The notes beneath the pieces are model-generated. The model was not told where the DNA came from and searched no databases. It saw only the letters and a list, made by a program, of their open reading frames with translations. From CAYWKS01 sp964458935 (GTDB taxonomy: Bacteria > Planctomycetota > Phycisphaerae > Phycisphaerales > Zrk34), in the NCBI GenBank assembly GCA_964458935.1, contig CAYWKS010000015.1, positions 1 to 64,000 of the forward strand: DNA of 64,000 nucleotides. Reading direction: 5' to 3'. Positions 17,987 through 26,885 of this stretch are shown here, in pieces (within the stretch, counting starts at the first letter, position 1; the number at the start of each line of letters is the position of its first letter). The position numbers and the translations under genes are program-made.

Positions 17987-20182
17987 ATGAGCATTGCACC
18001 GTCACAACACGGCGACGCGCAGGTCCCGGTGGGCGATCCGAAGCGCGGCGAGGTCAGCCCGCAGGAGTTCCTCAACCGCGAGCTGACGTGGCTGGAGTTC
18101 AATCGCCGCGTGCTGCACGAGGCGATCGACGAGCGGACGCCGCTGCTGGAGCGGGCGAAGTTCCTCGCGATCTTCACGTCCAACCTCGACGAGTTCTACC
18201 AGAAGCGGGTGGGCGGGCTGAAGCGGCAGATGGCCGCGGGCGTCGTCTCCCGCACGCCCGACGGCCGCACCCCCGCCGAGCAACTGGTCGCCATCCGCCA
18301 GACCGTCCTGCCCATGCTTGCCGAGCAGGCGGGCGTGTTCACGCGGGTGATCCGGCCTCAGCTTCACAAGCACGGCATCAAGCTGCTGGGCTGGTCTGAC
18401 CTGACGCGGAAGGACCGCGCCGCGTCCGACGAGTACTTCCGCAACAACATCTTCCCCGTGCTCACCCCGCTGGCGGTCGACCCCGGCCACCCGTTTCCGT
18501 TCATCAGCAACCTCTCGACCTCGCTGGGCGTGACGGTGAGCTACCCCAACAGCGACGAGAAGCTGTTCGCCCGGATCAAGGTGCCCAGCGTGCTGCCGCA
18601 ATGGGTGCGGCTGGACAACGACGACGACGACGGGGAGTTCCGGTTCGTCTCGCTGATCGACCTGATCGCGAACAACCTCGACGACCTGTTCCCGGAGATG
18701 CGGGTGCAGAACGTGATGCCGTTCCGCATCACCCGCAACGCCGACCTCGAGCGCGACGAGGAGGACGCCGAGGACCTGCTGGAGATGATCGAGCAGGAGC
18801 TGCGTCAGCGGCGTTTCGCGCGGATCGTGCGGCTGGAGCACGGCCCGGACCCCGACCCGTGGATCCGCAGCTTCCTGATGCGCGAGCTGGAGCTGACCGA
18901 GTCGGACGTGTACGAGCTGCCGGGCGAGCTGGACTTCACCGACCTGTTCCAGATCGGCCATTTGAACCTTCCGGAGCTGAAGTTCGAGGCGTGGACGCCG
19001 GTGGTCCCGCCGCCGCTGGACGACGATGAGACCGACATCTTCAGCGTGATCCGCAGCGGCGACGTGCTGGTGCACCACCCCTACGAGTCGTTCGCCGCGA
19101 GCGTGCAGCGTTTCGTCGAGACCGCCGCGGCCGACCCCAAGGTGCTGGCGATCAAGATGACGCTGTACCGCACGGGCGACGAGAGCCCGTTCATCCACAC
19201 GCTGATGCGCGCCGCCGAACGCGGCAAGCAGGTCGTCTGTCTCGTCGAGCTCAAGGCCCGCTTCGACGAGGAGCGGAACGTCCAGATCGCCCAGGAGCTC
19301 GAGGGCGCCGGCGTCCATGTCGTCTACGGGCTGGTCGGGTACAAGACCCACACCAAGACGGCGCTGATCGTGCGGCAGGAGAGCGACGGCCTGCGTTGCT
19401 ACGCGCACATCGGCACGGGCAACTACCACGCCGGCACCGCCAAGCTCTACACCGACCTGGGGCTGCTGACGTGCAAACCCGACCTGTGCGGCGACGTCGC
19501 GGAGGTGTTCAACTACCTGACCGGCCGGTCGCTGCGGCGCGAGTACAACAAGATGCTGATCGCGCCGGTGAACATGAAGCAGCGGTTCTACGAGATGATC
19601 GAGCGGGAGATCGCCCACGCCCGGGCGGGCCGCCCGGCCCACATCGTCGCCAAGATGAACTCGCTGGAGCATCGCGGGATCTGCCGCCTGCTCTACCGCG
19701 CCAGCAGCGAAGGCGTGAAGATCGACCTGATCGTCCGGGGGTTCTGCTCGCTCCGCCCGCAGGTCGCCGGCCTCAGCGAGAACATCCGCGTGATCTCGAT
19801 CATCGGCCGATTCCTCGAACACCACCGCATCTTCTACTTCCGCAACGCCGCCGAGGACCCGGTCGACGGCGAGTTCTACATGGGCTCGGCCGACTGGATG
19901 TATCGCAACCTGCTGGCGCGGGTCGAGGCGATCGCCCCGCTGGAGGATCGGCCCTTGCGCGAGCGGGTCTGGGAGATGCTCCAGATCATGTGGCACGACC
20001 GGCGGCAGGCCTGGGAAATGGACGGCGACGGCAACTACACCCAGCGCCAGCCCCAGCCCGACTCCGACGACCCGGCCGACATCGGCACCCACGCGGCGAT
20101 GATCCGGCTCACGCGCCAGCGGGTCGACGCCGCCGGTCAGCGCCGCGCCGCAGCGCAGACCAACGCACCGGACAGCGACTGA
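17987..20182 (+). CDS. ppk: Polyphosphate kinase Ppk1
   Basis: A 731-residue Ppk1, which reversibly polymerises the terminal phosphate of ATP into polyphosphate. The N-terminal FLNRELTWLEFNRRVLHEA is diagnostic. The autophosphorylated histidine is H474 (YAHIGTGNYHAGTAKLYTDLGLLT); the second catalytic histidine is H612 in RFLEHHRIFYF. Length is normal (about 690-740). The ATG at 17987 follows a 292-base gap after the HD gene, in which I see no other gene. It lies downstream of CHAD and HD genes, forming a polyphosphate group next to the Pho genes. Confidence 0.97.
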   Translation: MSIAPSQHGDAQVPVGDPKRGEVSPQEFLNRELTWLEFNRRVLHEAIDERTPLLERAKFLAIFTSNLDEFYQKRVGGLKRQMAAGVVSRTPDGRTPAEQLVAIRQTVLPMLAEQAGVFTRVIRPQLHKHGIKLLGWSDLTRKDRAASDEYFRNNIFPVLTPLAVDPGHPFPFISNLSTSLGVTVSYPNSDEKLFARIKVPSVLPQWVRLDNDDDDGEFRFVSLIDLIANNLDDLFPEMRVQNVMPFRITRNADLERDEEDAEDLLEMIEQELRQRRFARIVRLEHGPDPDPWIRSFLMRELELTESDVYELPGELDFTDLFQIGHLNLPELKFEAWTPVVPPPLDDDETDIFSVIRSGDVLVHHPYESFAASVQRFVETAAADPKVLAIKMTLYRTGDESPFIHTLMRAAERGKQVVCLVELKARFDEERNVQIAQELEGAGVHVVYGLVGYKTHTKTALIVRQESDGLRCYAHIGTGNYHAGTAKLYTDLGLLTCKPDLCGDVAEVFNYLTGRSLRREYNKMLIAPVNMKQRFYEMIEREIAHARAGRPAHIVAKMNSLEHRGICRLLYRASSEGVKIDLIVRGFCSLRPQVAGLSENIRVISIIGRFLEHHRIFYFRNAAEDPVDGEFYMGSADWMYRNLLARVEAIAPLEDRPLRERVWEMLQIMWHDRRQAWEMDGDGNYTQRQPQPDSDDPADIGTHAAMIRLTRQRVDAAGQRRAAAQTNAPDSD

Positions 20183-20217
20183 CTGGCACACTCGGGAATG
20201 AAGTTGGCGGGTGCGGG

Positions 20218-20406
20218 TCAGGCGCCCTGGCGCTGGAGCACGCGGACTTCCGCGCCCAGCCGCTCGCCGACCTGGTACAGCGTGTGCACGATCGGCTGGT
20301 GGACCTCGCCGCCGGGGTCGTCCACGGGGCAGGCCTCGTTGAGCAACTGCTCGATCTGTTTGTCGTCGCACTGCCACGTCAGACCGGCAACGAGCTGCAC
20401 GGTCAT
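20218..20406 (-). CDS. Small hypothetical protein (62 aa)
   Basis: Not recognised. ATG at 20406 preceded by a purine/G-rich CAGGGGGG about eight bases upstream gives a 62-residue cytoplasmic protein (MTVQLVAGLTWQCDDKQIEQ...), with a plausible beta-then-helix pattern and an acidic middle. The frame remains open upstream to 20664 but that part is compositionally unlike protein. It runs convergent to ppk, 35 bases between stops. A short gene of this kind could be spurious. Confidence 0.5.
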   Translation of the reverse strand: MTVQLVAGLTWQCDDKQIEQLLNEACPVDDPGGEVHQPIVHTLYQVGERLGAEVRVLQRQGA

Positions 20407-20834
20407 CGCTCGGCCCCCCTGATGGAACTGAAGTTCACCGATGACTCGGCCCATCGAAGGCTCCACGTTTGCCGCGCTGGTCGCCGGCCGGGGATCTGTC
20501 GCAGCCTCGCCCGCGTCGGTCCCCGACGGACCACAGCCGCTGCTGCGTTGCCGGTCAGTCACATCCATGTCAACTACCTGTACCTCCCTGTGGCTGGAAG
20601 AGCGTACCGCGCCGTGAGCGTCTAAACAATGACAAAATCGATCGCCCGCCGCCCCGCTCGGCAAGTCCGAGGCGGCGGGTCGCGCGGGGCAGCCGCAAGT
20701 GCATGAACTTGCAAGAACTTATCGTCCCGAGCGCAGCCCAAGCCCTTGCATGCCGACGTGGCGGGCGCATCTCTTGCGCCGTGGCGAAGGGCCCGGCCGG
20801 TCGGCCGCTTGGTCGCCGACGCGGCCCCGGTACA
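20407..20834. other. 428-base non-coding stretch upstream of the ECF sigma gene
   Basis: No convincing gene. It contains a strong imperfect hairpin around 20645-20679 (CCCGCCGCC...CTCGG / CCGAG..GCGGCGGG) without a following T-run on the plus strand, and at its end a TTGGTC box (20809-20814) 16 bases ahead of TACAAT (20831-20836), the latter overlapping the ATG of the sigma gene. The hairpin could be a transcript structure for either flanking gene. Confidence 0.35.
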
Positions 20835-21386
20835 ATGGCCCGCGTGGACGAGAACCTGGCCAAAGTTCGGGACGGCGATCGCAACGCATACCACCAGGTC
20901 GTGGCCGACTACCAGGCGGACGTCTGGCAGGTGCTCGTCGTGCTGCTGTGTGACCGCGAGCGAACCGAACGGATGGTCGGCGAGGTCTTCGTCGTGGCGT
21001 ACGGCCGGCTGCAGGAGTACGACCCGCGCTTCGAGTTTCGCGCATTCATCCGCACGATCGCCCGCGAGCGCGTCCGCGCCGAGCTGTTCCACAACGACGG
21101 CGCGGAGGCGGGCTTGAAGGCCTACTACGACCACCTGTCGCACATCTACGCGACCGAGCGGGGCGCGGTGAACGCCACGCGCCGCCTGCACCACGCCTTC
21201 GCCCACTGCGCCACCAAGCTCACCGACAGCGGCGCCCGCATCCTCCAGCACCGCTACGCGCTGTCCAACGAGCCGGAGCAGATCAGCCGACGGGCACGCA
21301 TCCCCCTGCGCATGGTCCGCCAGACCATCGACCGCATGCGCGTCAAGATGTCCGGGTGCATCGCCGGCCAACTGAGCCAGATATGA
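20835..21386 (+). CDS. ECF-type sigma-70 family RNA polymerase sigma factor
   Basis: A 183-residue ECF sigma factor of the planctomycete kind: region 2 around residues 10-80 (NAYHQVVADYQADVWQVLV, then EVFVVAYGRL and FRAFIRTIARERVR) and a region-4 helix-turn-helix near the C-terminus (LSNEPEQISRRARIPLRMVRQTIDRMRVKM). The ATG at 20835 begins MARVDENLAKVRDGD, a usual N-terminus for the family. Its stop overlaps the start of the FecR-type gene (ATGA), so the pair is translationally coupled: a sigma factor and its membrane regulator. Confidence 0.88.
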   Translation: MARVDENLAKVRDGDRNAYHQVVADYQADVWQVLVVLLCDRERTERMVGEVFVVAYGRLQEYDPRFEFRAFIRTIARERVRAELFHNDGAEAGLKAYYDHLSHIYATERGAVNATRRLHHAFAHCATKLTDSGARILQHRYALSNEPEQISRRARIPLRMVRQTIDRMRVKMSGCIAGQLSQI

Positions 21387-22384
21387 CACGCGCCGAAGAA
21401 CTGACACTCAAGCTCGTCGACGGATCGATCGACCCCAACGAGCAGCAGGAGCTGGAATGGCTCGTCGCTTCCGACGAACAGGAGGCGGCGCGGCACATCA
21501 TGCTGCTCGACGTCGAGGCGCTGTTCCGTGGCCAGCGCCAGGACCTCGACCTCGGCGACGCGGTCATGGCCCGGTTGTTCGGCGGGCATGACGACGACGC
21601 CCCGGTCGACCTCGAGGACGAACCGGACGACTCGCCCCTGGCCGGGCTCGAAGACGCCTTGAACGCCGCCCCGACCCCGCGGGCCTCCACCAAGTCGACC
21701 CCGCCCCGCGGAGCGGCCCCGGCGGAGCCGCCCGACCCGCCGCGACGCCGGCGACGCCGCCGCAACACCGCACCGCCGATCATGTACGTCATCCTCGTCG
21801 CCTGCATCGCCGCGGTGTTCGCCATCTATCTCCACCGCCAACAGCAGACGCCCGGCGGGGGCGAGACGGCCGGCCCCGCCGCCGCGCCGCTCATGCGGGT
21901 CGTCAAGACGCGCGGCCTGGTCGTCATCACCCGCGACGGCAACGACTACCGCGCCGAGGCCCGCTCGGTCGTCCGCCCCGGCAACATCATCACCACCAAC
22001 GACGGCGCCGCGGCCGAGATCACTGTCGGCAACGCCACCCGCCTGACCCTCATGCCCACCAGCCGCCTGCGTGTCGGCCGGCCCGACACCGCCACGGACC
22101 CGGCGGGCTGGCCGATGACCTTGACGACCGGGTCACTCCAGGTCGTCCAGAAGCCCGGCGTGGGCGTCACGCTGGTGTTCGATGCGCCCCACGCGCAGGT
22201 CACCGCCGATCACGCCACCTTCAGCCTCTCCGCCGACAAGGCCCGGACCTCGGTCACCGCGGCGCGCGGCCCGGTCCGACTGGTCGACAAGTCCACCGGC
22301 CGATCGATCAGCCTCCAGGACCAGCAGACCGCCGTCGCTGGGCCGAACGACCCGGTCCACATCGCCTCGCCCTCGTCGCCGTGA
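21383..22384 (+). CDS. FecR-domain membrane protein, probable anti-sigma factor
   Basis: A 333-residue protein. The cytoplasmic N-terminal part (about 1-115) starts with an anti-sigma-like helix set (LVDGSIDPNEQQELEWLVASD) and continues into an acidic then Arg-rich linker; one membrane helix follows (about 132-152, IMYVILVACIAAVFAIYL). Outside lies a FecR-like beta domain with GDxIxT-type sequence (VRPGNIITTNDGAAAEITV) and LTTGSLQV. It probably holds the upstream sigma factor inactive until an external signal arrives. ATG at 21383 overlaps the sigma stop codon. Confidence 0.82.
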   Translation: MTRAEELTLKLVDGSIDPNEQQELEWLVASDEQEAARHIMLLDVEALFRGQRQDLDLGDAVMARLFGGHDDDAPVDLEDEPDDSPLAGLEDALNAAPTPRASTKSTPPRGAAPAEPPDPPRRRRRRRNTAPPIMYVILVACIAAVFAIYLHRQQQTPGGGETAGPAAAPLMRVVKTRGLVVITRDGNDYRAEARSVVRPGNIITTNDGAAAEITVGNATRLTLMPTSRLRVGRPDTATDPAGWPMTLTTGSLQVVQKPGVGVTLVFDAPHAQVTADHATFSLSADKARTSVTAARGPVRLVDKSTGRSISLQDQQTAVAGPNDPVHIASPSSP

Positions 22385-22417
22385 GTGTGGGGGACCGCCG
22401 CGGCGTCGCTGGGCGCT

Positions 22418-22423
22418 TACACT
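22418..22423 (+). promoter_or_regulatory. Putative minus-10 box (TACACT) six bases before the aminotransferase start
   Basis: TACACT is followed after six bases by the ATG at 22430, so transcription would begin at or next to the start codon, suggesting a leaderless mRNA. There is no clear ribosome-binding site before that ATG. I did not find a good minus-35 hexamer, which lowers confidence. Confidence 0.35.
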
Positions 22424-22429
22424 ATCGCC

Positions 22430-23578
22430 ATGAGCATGACCCTCGACAGCCTGGTGGGCGACGAAGCCGCCCGGCGGCAGGCATTTCCCGTCTCGGCGCG
22501 GCGGGTGTTTCTCGGCCACGCCGGCGTGGCGGCCCTGCCCGCCGCGGCACGCGACGCGATCCGCACGTTTGCCGACGACGCCGCGGCCGACATGCAGGAA
22601 ACCGACCGCTTCCGAGCCGAGGTGCGCGACGCGCGCAAGCTCGGCGCGGAACTGATCAACGCCGACGCCGGTGAAATCGCACTCATCGGCCCGACGTCGC
22701 TGGGCCTTTCGCTCGTCGCCCGGGGCCTGGACTGGCAGCCCGGCGACCAGGTCATCTACTACGCCGACGACTACCCGGCCAACGTGTACCCGTGGATGGA
22801 GCTGGCGCGGCGCGGCGTAGAGCCCGTGCCGCTCCGCACGGAGAAGCTCGGCGTGATCACCTGGGATGACATCCAGCCGCTGCTGACCGAGCGCACGCGC
22901 CTGGTCGCGCTGGCGACGTGCAACTTCCTCTCGGGGTATGCGATCGACTACGCGGAGATCGGCCGGCGGCTGCACGACCGCGGCGTGCTGCTGTGCCTCG
23001 ACGCCATCCAGACCGTCGGCGCGCTGCCCATGAACGTCGAGCACGTCGACTTCCTCGCCGCCGACAGCCACAAGTGGATGCTCGGCCCGATCGGCGCGGG
23101 GCTGTTCTACGTCGCCCGCGCGCACCACGAGCGGCTACGCCCGCCGCTCGTCGGCGCCTGGAACGTGCAGAGCCCCAACTTCATCGCCCAGGACGCCGTC
23201 GCCTTCGAGCCCGGCGGGCGACGCTACGAGCCGGGCGCGCTCAACGGCCCGGGCATCGTCGGCATGGCTGCGTCCATGCGCCTGCTGCTGGACGTCGGGA
23301 TCGACCGCGTCGCCACGCGGCTGCTCGAACTGCGCCACGCCCTGCTCGATCGCCTGCGCCCCCTGGGATTCGAGCCCTACATCGACGAGGCGAACACCGC
23401 CATCATCACCGTCCGCCACCCGCGGAAGGACTTGCCCAAGCTCTTTGAGCATCTGAACGAGCACGGCGTGGCCGCCAGCCTGCGGCACGACCGCGACGGC
23501 CGGGCGCTGCTCCGATTCAGCCCGCACTTCTACAACACGGAAGAAGAGTTCGACCGCGTGGCGCGTCTGATGGGCTGA
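22430..23578 (+). CDS. Class V PLP-dependent aminotransferase (isopenicillin-N-epimerase-like)
   Basis: A 382-residue fold-type I PLP enzyme. The cofactor lysine lies in AADSHKWMLGPIGAGL, and LCLDAIQTVGALP contains the aspartate that contacts the pyridine nitrogen. It resembles the SufS/CsdA/isopenicillin-N-epimerase branch but lacks the catalytic-cysteine motif of SufS, so desulfurase activity is unlikely. The substrate cannot be told. Start ATG at 22430 (or 22436). It follows the FecR gene by 45 bases; the TACACT box suggests a promoter of its own. Confidence 0.85.
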   Translation: MSMTLDSLVGDEAARRQAFPVSARRVFLGHAGVAALPAAARDAIRTFADDAAADMQETDRFRAEVRDARKLGAELINADAGEIALIGPTSLGLSLVARGLDWQPGDQVIYYADDYPANVYPWMELARRGVEPVPLRTEKLGVITWDDIQPLLTERTRLVALATCNFLSGYAIDYAEIGRRLHDRGVLLCLDAIQTVGALPMNVEHVDFLAADSHKWMLGPIGAGLFYVARAHHERLRPPLVGAWNVQSPNFIAQDAVAFEPGGRRYEPGALNGPGIVGMAASMRLLLDVGIDRVATRLLELRHALLDRLRPLGFEPYIDEANTAIITVRHPRKDLPKLFEHLNEHGVAASLRHDRDGRALLRFSPHFYNTEEEFDRVARLMG

Positions 23579-23837
23579 ATTCAGAACTATTGATGCAGCT
23601 ATCGGCGCCAGCCGCTACCTCACGCGGTGCGACCGTGCGATGCTGGCCGCATGAGAACACGGGCTGAACAGGTCGTGGCCGGCGTACAATGGCTCGGCCG
23701 CCTGCTGATCGCGGCCTGGCGATGCCTGCCGGGCGTGCGCCCTTTCACCGGCCGCGCGTCGGCGCAACTCGGCCCGCACGAATACGCGATGATGATCAAT
23801 GGTCGGATCATCGTGGTGCGTCAACGGGAGCGCGTTC

Positions 23838-24752
23838 ATGGAACTGCAGAACCTGCGCACGCTGGTGGCGGTCGCCGAAGCCGAGAGCCTCACCCGAGCC
23901 GCCGACCAACTCCACCTCAGCCAGCCGGCGGTCAGCGCCCAGATCAAGGCGCTGGAGACCGAGCTGGGGCTGACCCTGTTCCACCGCACGGGACGCGGGA
24001 TGAGGCTGACCGAGCCCGGCGCGCAATTGCTCAAGAACGCCCGTGATATCCTCACGCGCGCCGACGGCATGATCCGCCGCGCCGCCGAACTCAACGGCGG
24101 GGTCGATGGCGTGCTCCGCCTGGGGTGGATCGACTGCGGCTACGAGCTGAAGCTGGCGCAGATCGTCGGCAAGGCGCGACAGTGCTATCCGACCTTGCGC
24201 ATCGAGTTGTCCACCGACACGTCGACGGACAACGTGCGCTCGCTGCTGGATCAGGAATTGGACATCGCTTTCGCGGAAGGCGACATCCACGAGCCGCGGC
24301 TGCGGCTGTGGCGACTGGGCACCTCGCGTGTCGGGATCATCGCGCCGACCGCCTGGCGCGAGCAACTGGCCGACGGTGACTGGGCGAGGCTCGGTGAGTT
24401 CCCCTGGGTGTTTCAGAGCCCCAACTGCTCGTACAGCCGCCTCATGGATCGACTGTGCAGCGAGCACGACGTGACGCTGCGCCCCGAGTTCCGCACCCAG
24501 GACTTCGGCGCGGTGCGCGATCTGGTGGCCGAGGGGCTGGCGATGAGCGTGGCGGACCTGGACAGCGTGCGGCCGTGGATCGAATCGGGTGACGTATGGG
24601 TCTGGCAACAGCAGGCGTACGAGATGCCCGTGGGGGTGGGGGTGTTGGCGTCTCGTGAACGGGAGCCGACGATCCGCGCCCTGCTGGCGATCGTGCGGGA
24701 GGCGCACCGGTCGCCGCGTCGCCGCGCCCGCACGCCCGCGGACGCCACCTGA
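23838..24752 (+). CDS. LysR-family transcriptional regulator
   Basis: A 304-residue LysR regulator: N-terminal winged helix-turn-helix (residues 1-60: MELQNLRTLVAVAEAESLTR, then AADQLHLSQPAVSAQIKALE) followed by a two-lobed effector domain (about 90-290). The ATG at 23838 has GGGAGCG about eight bases upstream. A TACAAT box at 23685-23690 could be its promoter, leaving a leader of about 140 bases. It ends 20 bases from the convergent SDR gene, so it is not arranged divergently from an obvious target; effector unknown. Confidence 0.92.
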   Translation: MELQNLRTLVAVAEAESLTRAADQLHLSQPAVSAQIKALETELGLTLFHRTGRGMRLTEPGAQLLKNARDILTRADGMIRRAAELNGGVDGVLRLGWIDCGYELKLAQIVGKARQCYPTLRIELSTDTSTDNVRSLLDQELDIAFAEGDIHEPRLRLWRLGTSRVGIIAPTAWREQLADGDWARLGEFPWVFQSPNCSYSRLMDRLCSEHDVTLRPEFRTQDFGAVRDLVAEGLAMSVADLDSVRPWIESGDVWVWQQQAYEMPVGVGVLASREREPTIRALLAIVREAHRSPRRRARTPADAT

Positions 24753-24772
24753 CCGGCGCGTGCGTGAAGGGA

Positions 24773-26284
24773 TCAGCGCCCCGCGTGCCGCTCGCGCGCG
24801 GCGACGACGGGGGCGGCCGGCCGATCCGTCGAGCCCTGCGATGCCCGGTCGGCGATGGCGCGCAGCATGCCGGCGAACACAAACTGGTGCAGCGGCCACA
24901 GCGCATACCAGTAGAGCAGCCCGACGAGCCCCAGCGGGTCGAACATCGCGGTCTGCCGGATCGTCGATCCCCCTTGCGCTTCGGGTGTGACCTCGAACTG
25001 GAGCCAGGCGCGACCGGGCAGCCGCATCTCCGCGCGGAGCCGCAGCAGCCGATCCGGCTCGTAAGCTTCGACCCGCCAGAAGTCCAGGGCGTCGCCGACG
25101 GTCGCGTGTTCGGGGTCGCGTCGGCCGCGGCGCAGCCCGACGCCGCCCAGCATCGCGTCCATCACGCCGCGCAACCGCCACAGCCAGTCGCCGTAGTACC
25201 AGCCGGACTTGCCGCCGATCCGCCGCACCGGCGCGAAAGCCTCCCGCGGCGCAGCGGGCACGCTCGCCGTCCGTGAATCGATCAGCCGCGAGCCGAACGT
25301 CCGTCCACCGAACGTGCGGACCGGCCCGGTCGCCGACAGCGCGTCGCTCCAGTGCGTGCGGGCGAACTGCTGATCCTCGAACGCCAGGGCGCGGGCGATC
25401 GCCTCGGCGTAGCCGCGCGGCCTGACGTCGAAGTCCGTCATGGCGGCCCCGTCACGCACGACCGACGGCGTGCTCGTCGAGTCGATGAGCTTGCGGCCGA
25501 TGCGTGCGTACACCGGCGTGACCAGCGCCAGCCACAGGCTGCTCAGCCGCGGCGTCAGCACCGGCACACCGATCATCAGCCGCTTCAACCCGCGCTGCCG
25601 CGAATACTCCTGCAGCAGGTCCACGTACCGCACGCAATCCGGCCCGCCGATCTCGTACACGCGGCTCGCATCCGTCTGGCGATCCTTCGCCGCCACGAGG
25701 TAGTCGATCACGTCCTCGATGGCGATGGGCTGGCTGAGCGTGTAGCCCCAGCGCGGCACGACCATGACCGGCAGCTTCCGCGACAGCGCCCGGATCAACT
25801 CGAAGCTCAGCGACCCGGACCCGATGATGATCGAGGCGCGGAACTCGAGGGTCGGCACGCCGGACTCGCGGAGGATGCGCCCGACCTCGCGGCGCGAGGC
25901 GAGGTGGGGCGAGACGTCGGCGTCGTCGCTGAGCCCGCCGAGGTAGACGATGCGTTGGACCCCGGCCTGCCGCGCCGCGTCGGCGAAGTTCCGCGCGCCG
26001 CGCTGCTCCTGCTCGGCGAAGTCGCCGCTGCTGCCCAGCGCGTGCACGAGGTAGTAGGCGACCTCGATGCCCTGCATGGCGGCGACGAGCGAATCGCGGT
26101 CGAGCACATCGCCGGCGACGACCTGCGTGGCGGGATCGACCCGGGGCACGAGGTTGGCCGGGCGGCGGGCCATGCACCGCACCGCCTCGCCGCGCTCCGT
26201 CAGCACCGCCAGCAGCCGACCGCCGACGTAGCCGGTCGCGCCGGTGAGCAGGACCCGCGGCGTTGGCCGATCGGCAGCGTCCAT
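24773..26284 (-). CDS. SDR/NmrA-type NAD(P)-binding protein with C-terminal DUF2867 domain
   Basis: A 503-residue two-domain protein. Residues about 10-300 form an atypical short-chain dehydrogenase (nucleotide motif LTGATGYVGGRLL; YLVHALGSSGDF; YEIGGPD). The C-terminal part (about 340-490, GGKSGWYYGDWLWRLRG, LLYWYALWPLHQFVF) matches the DUF2867 domain found on such proteins. The reaction is unknown. ATG at 26284 overlaps the stop of the upstream membrane-protein gene by one base (TGATG). It is the last gene of the minus-strand folE run. Confidence 0.88.
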   Translation of the reverse strand: MDAADRPTPRVLLTGATGYVGGRLLAVLTERGEAVRCMARRPANLVPRVDPATQVVAGDVLDRDSLVAAMQGIEVAYYLVHALGSSGDFAEQEQRGARNFADAARQAGVQRIVYLGGLSDDADVSPHLASRREVGRILRESGVPTLEFRASIIIGSGSLSFELIRALSRKLPVMVVPRWGYTLSQPIAIEDVIDYLVAAKDRQTDASRVYEIGGPDCVRYVDLLQEYSRQRGLKRLMIGVPVLTPRLSSLWLALVTPVYARIGRKLIDSTSTPSVVRDGAAMTDFDVRPRGYAEAIARALAFEDQQFARTHWSDALSATGPVRTFGGRTFGSRLIDSRTASVPAAPREAFAPVRRIGGKSGWYYGDWLWRLRGVMDAMLGGVGLRRGRRDPEHATVGDALDFWRVEAYEPDRLLRLRAEMRLPGRAWLQFEVTPEAQGGSTIRQTAMFDPLGLVGLLYWYALWPLHQFVFAGMLRAIADRASQGSTDRPAAPVVAARERHAGR

Positions 26285-26745
26285 CAGTGCATCTCCAGGG
26301 TCAGCGCGGCCAGCAACAACATGCTACGCCCGCTCCACAGCGCGGTGCGGACCCAGTTGGTCGCGACCAGCCGGGCCACCGTCCGCGCGTCGAACGCGAC
26401 GCGAAGCCGCCGATGCTGGGGCACCTGCAGCGTCGCCGTGCTCACCCAGATCAGCGCCAGCATGGCCAGCCCGGCGATCACCACCCCGGGCGCGAGCAGT
26501 GCTGGCGGCGCCATCAGCAGTGCCGCCCCCGAGGCCAGTTCCACGAGCATCGCGGGCGCGACGACCCACGTGGTCAGCCGCATGTGCGCCTGCTCGTAAG
26601 CGACGAACCCGTCGGGGCCGACCCGGGCCATCAGCGGGTAGTGCACCACCTGCACGAACCAGATGAGGCCGGTCATGAACACAGTCGCGGCGACGTGGAC
26701 CGCCGCGAAGACGTGCGCGTATTCGGGGAGGGTGGTGAGGGGCAT
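26284..26745 (-). CDS. Four-helix integral membrane protein of unknown function
   Basis: A 153-residue membrane protein with about four predicted helices (VFAAVHVAATVFMTGLIWFVQV, then TWVVAPAMLVELASGAALLM, PGVVIAGLAMLALIWV and a C-terminal segment). Small polar positions include HYPLMARVG and QVPQHRRL, as seen in conserved membrane proteins of the DUF1772-like type; that family link is tentative. It is translationally coupled to the SDR gene (one-base overlap) and lies 140 bases after the SRPBCC gene. Confidence 0.78.
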   Translation of the reverse strand: MPLTTLPEYAHVFAAVHVAATVFMTGLIWFVQVVHYPLMARVGPDGFVAYEQAHMRLTTWVVAPAMLVELASGAALLMAPPALLAPGVVIAGLAMLALIWVSTATLQVPQHRRLRVAFDARTVARLVATNWVRTALWSGRSMLLLAALTLEMH

Positions 26746-26885
26746 GCCGCATCTCCGGTCCGAAGAATAACGCCGAGCGCCATACCGCCGACGTTGCCTT
26801 GACGGGGTCGCGGGCGGGCCGCCGCTGTGGGTACTGCGTGTCGCGTCGGTCCGTGCCGCCTGGCCGCGTCGAGGTCGAGGCGGAT

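Noticed and set aside
22430..23578. Second cysteine desulfurase
   Set aside because: PLP-lysine region is present but no catalytic-cysteine loop like that of SufS, so it was called a generic class V aminotransferase.
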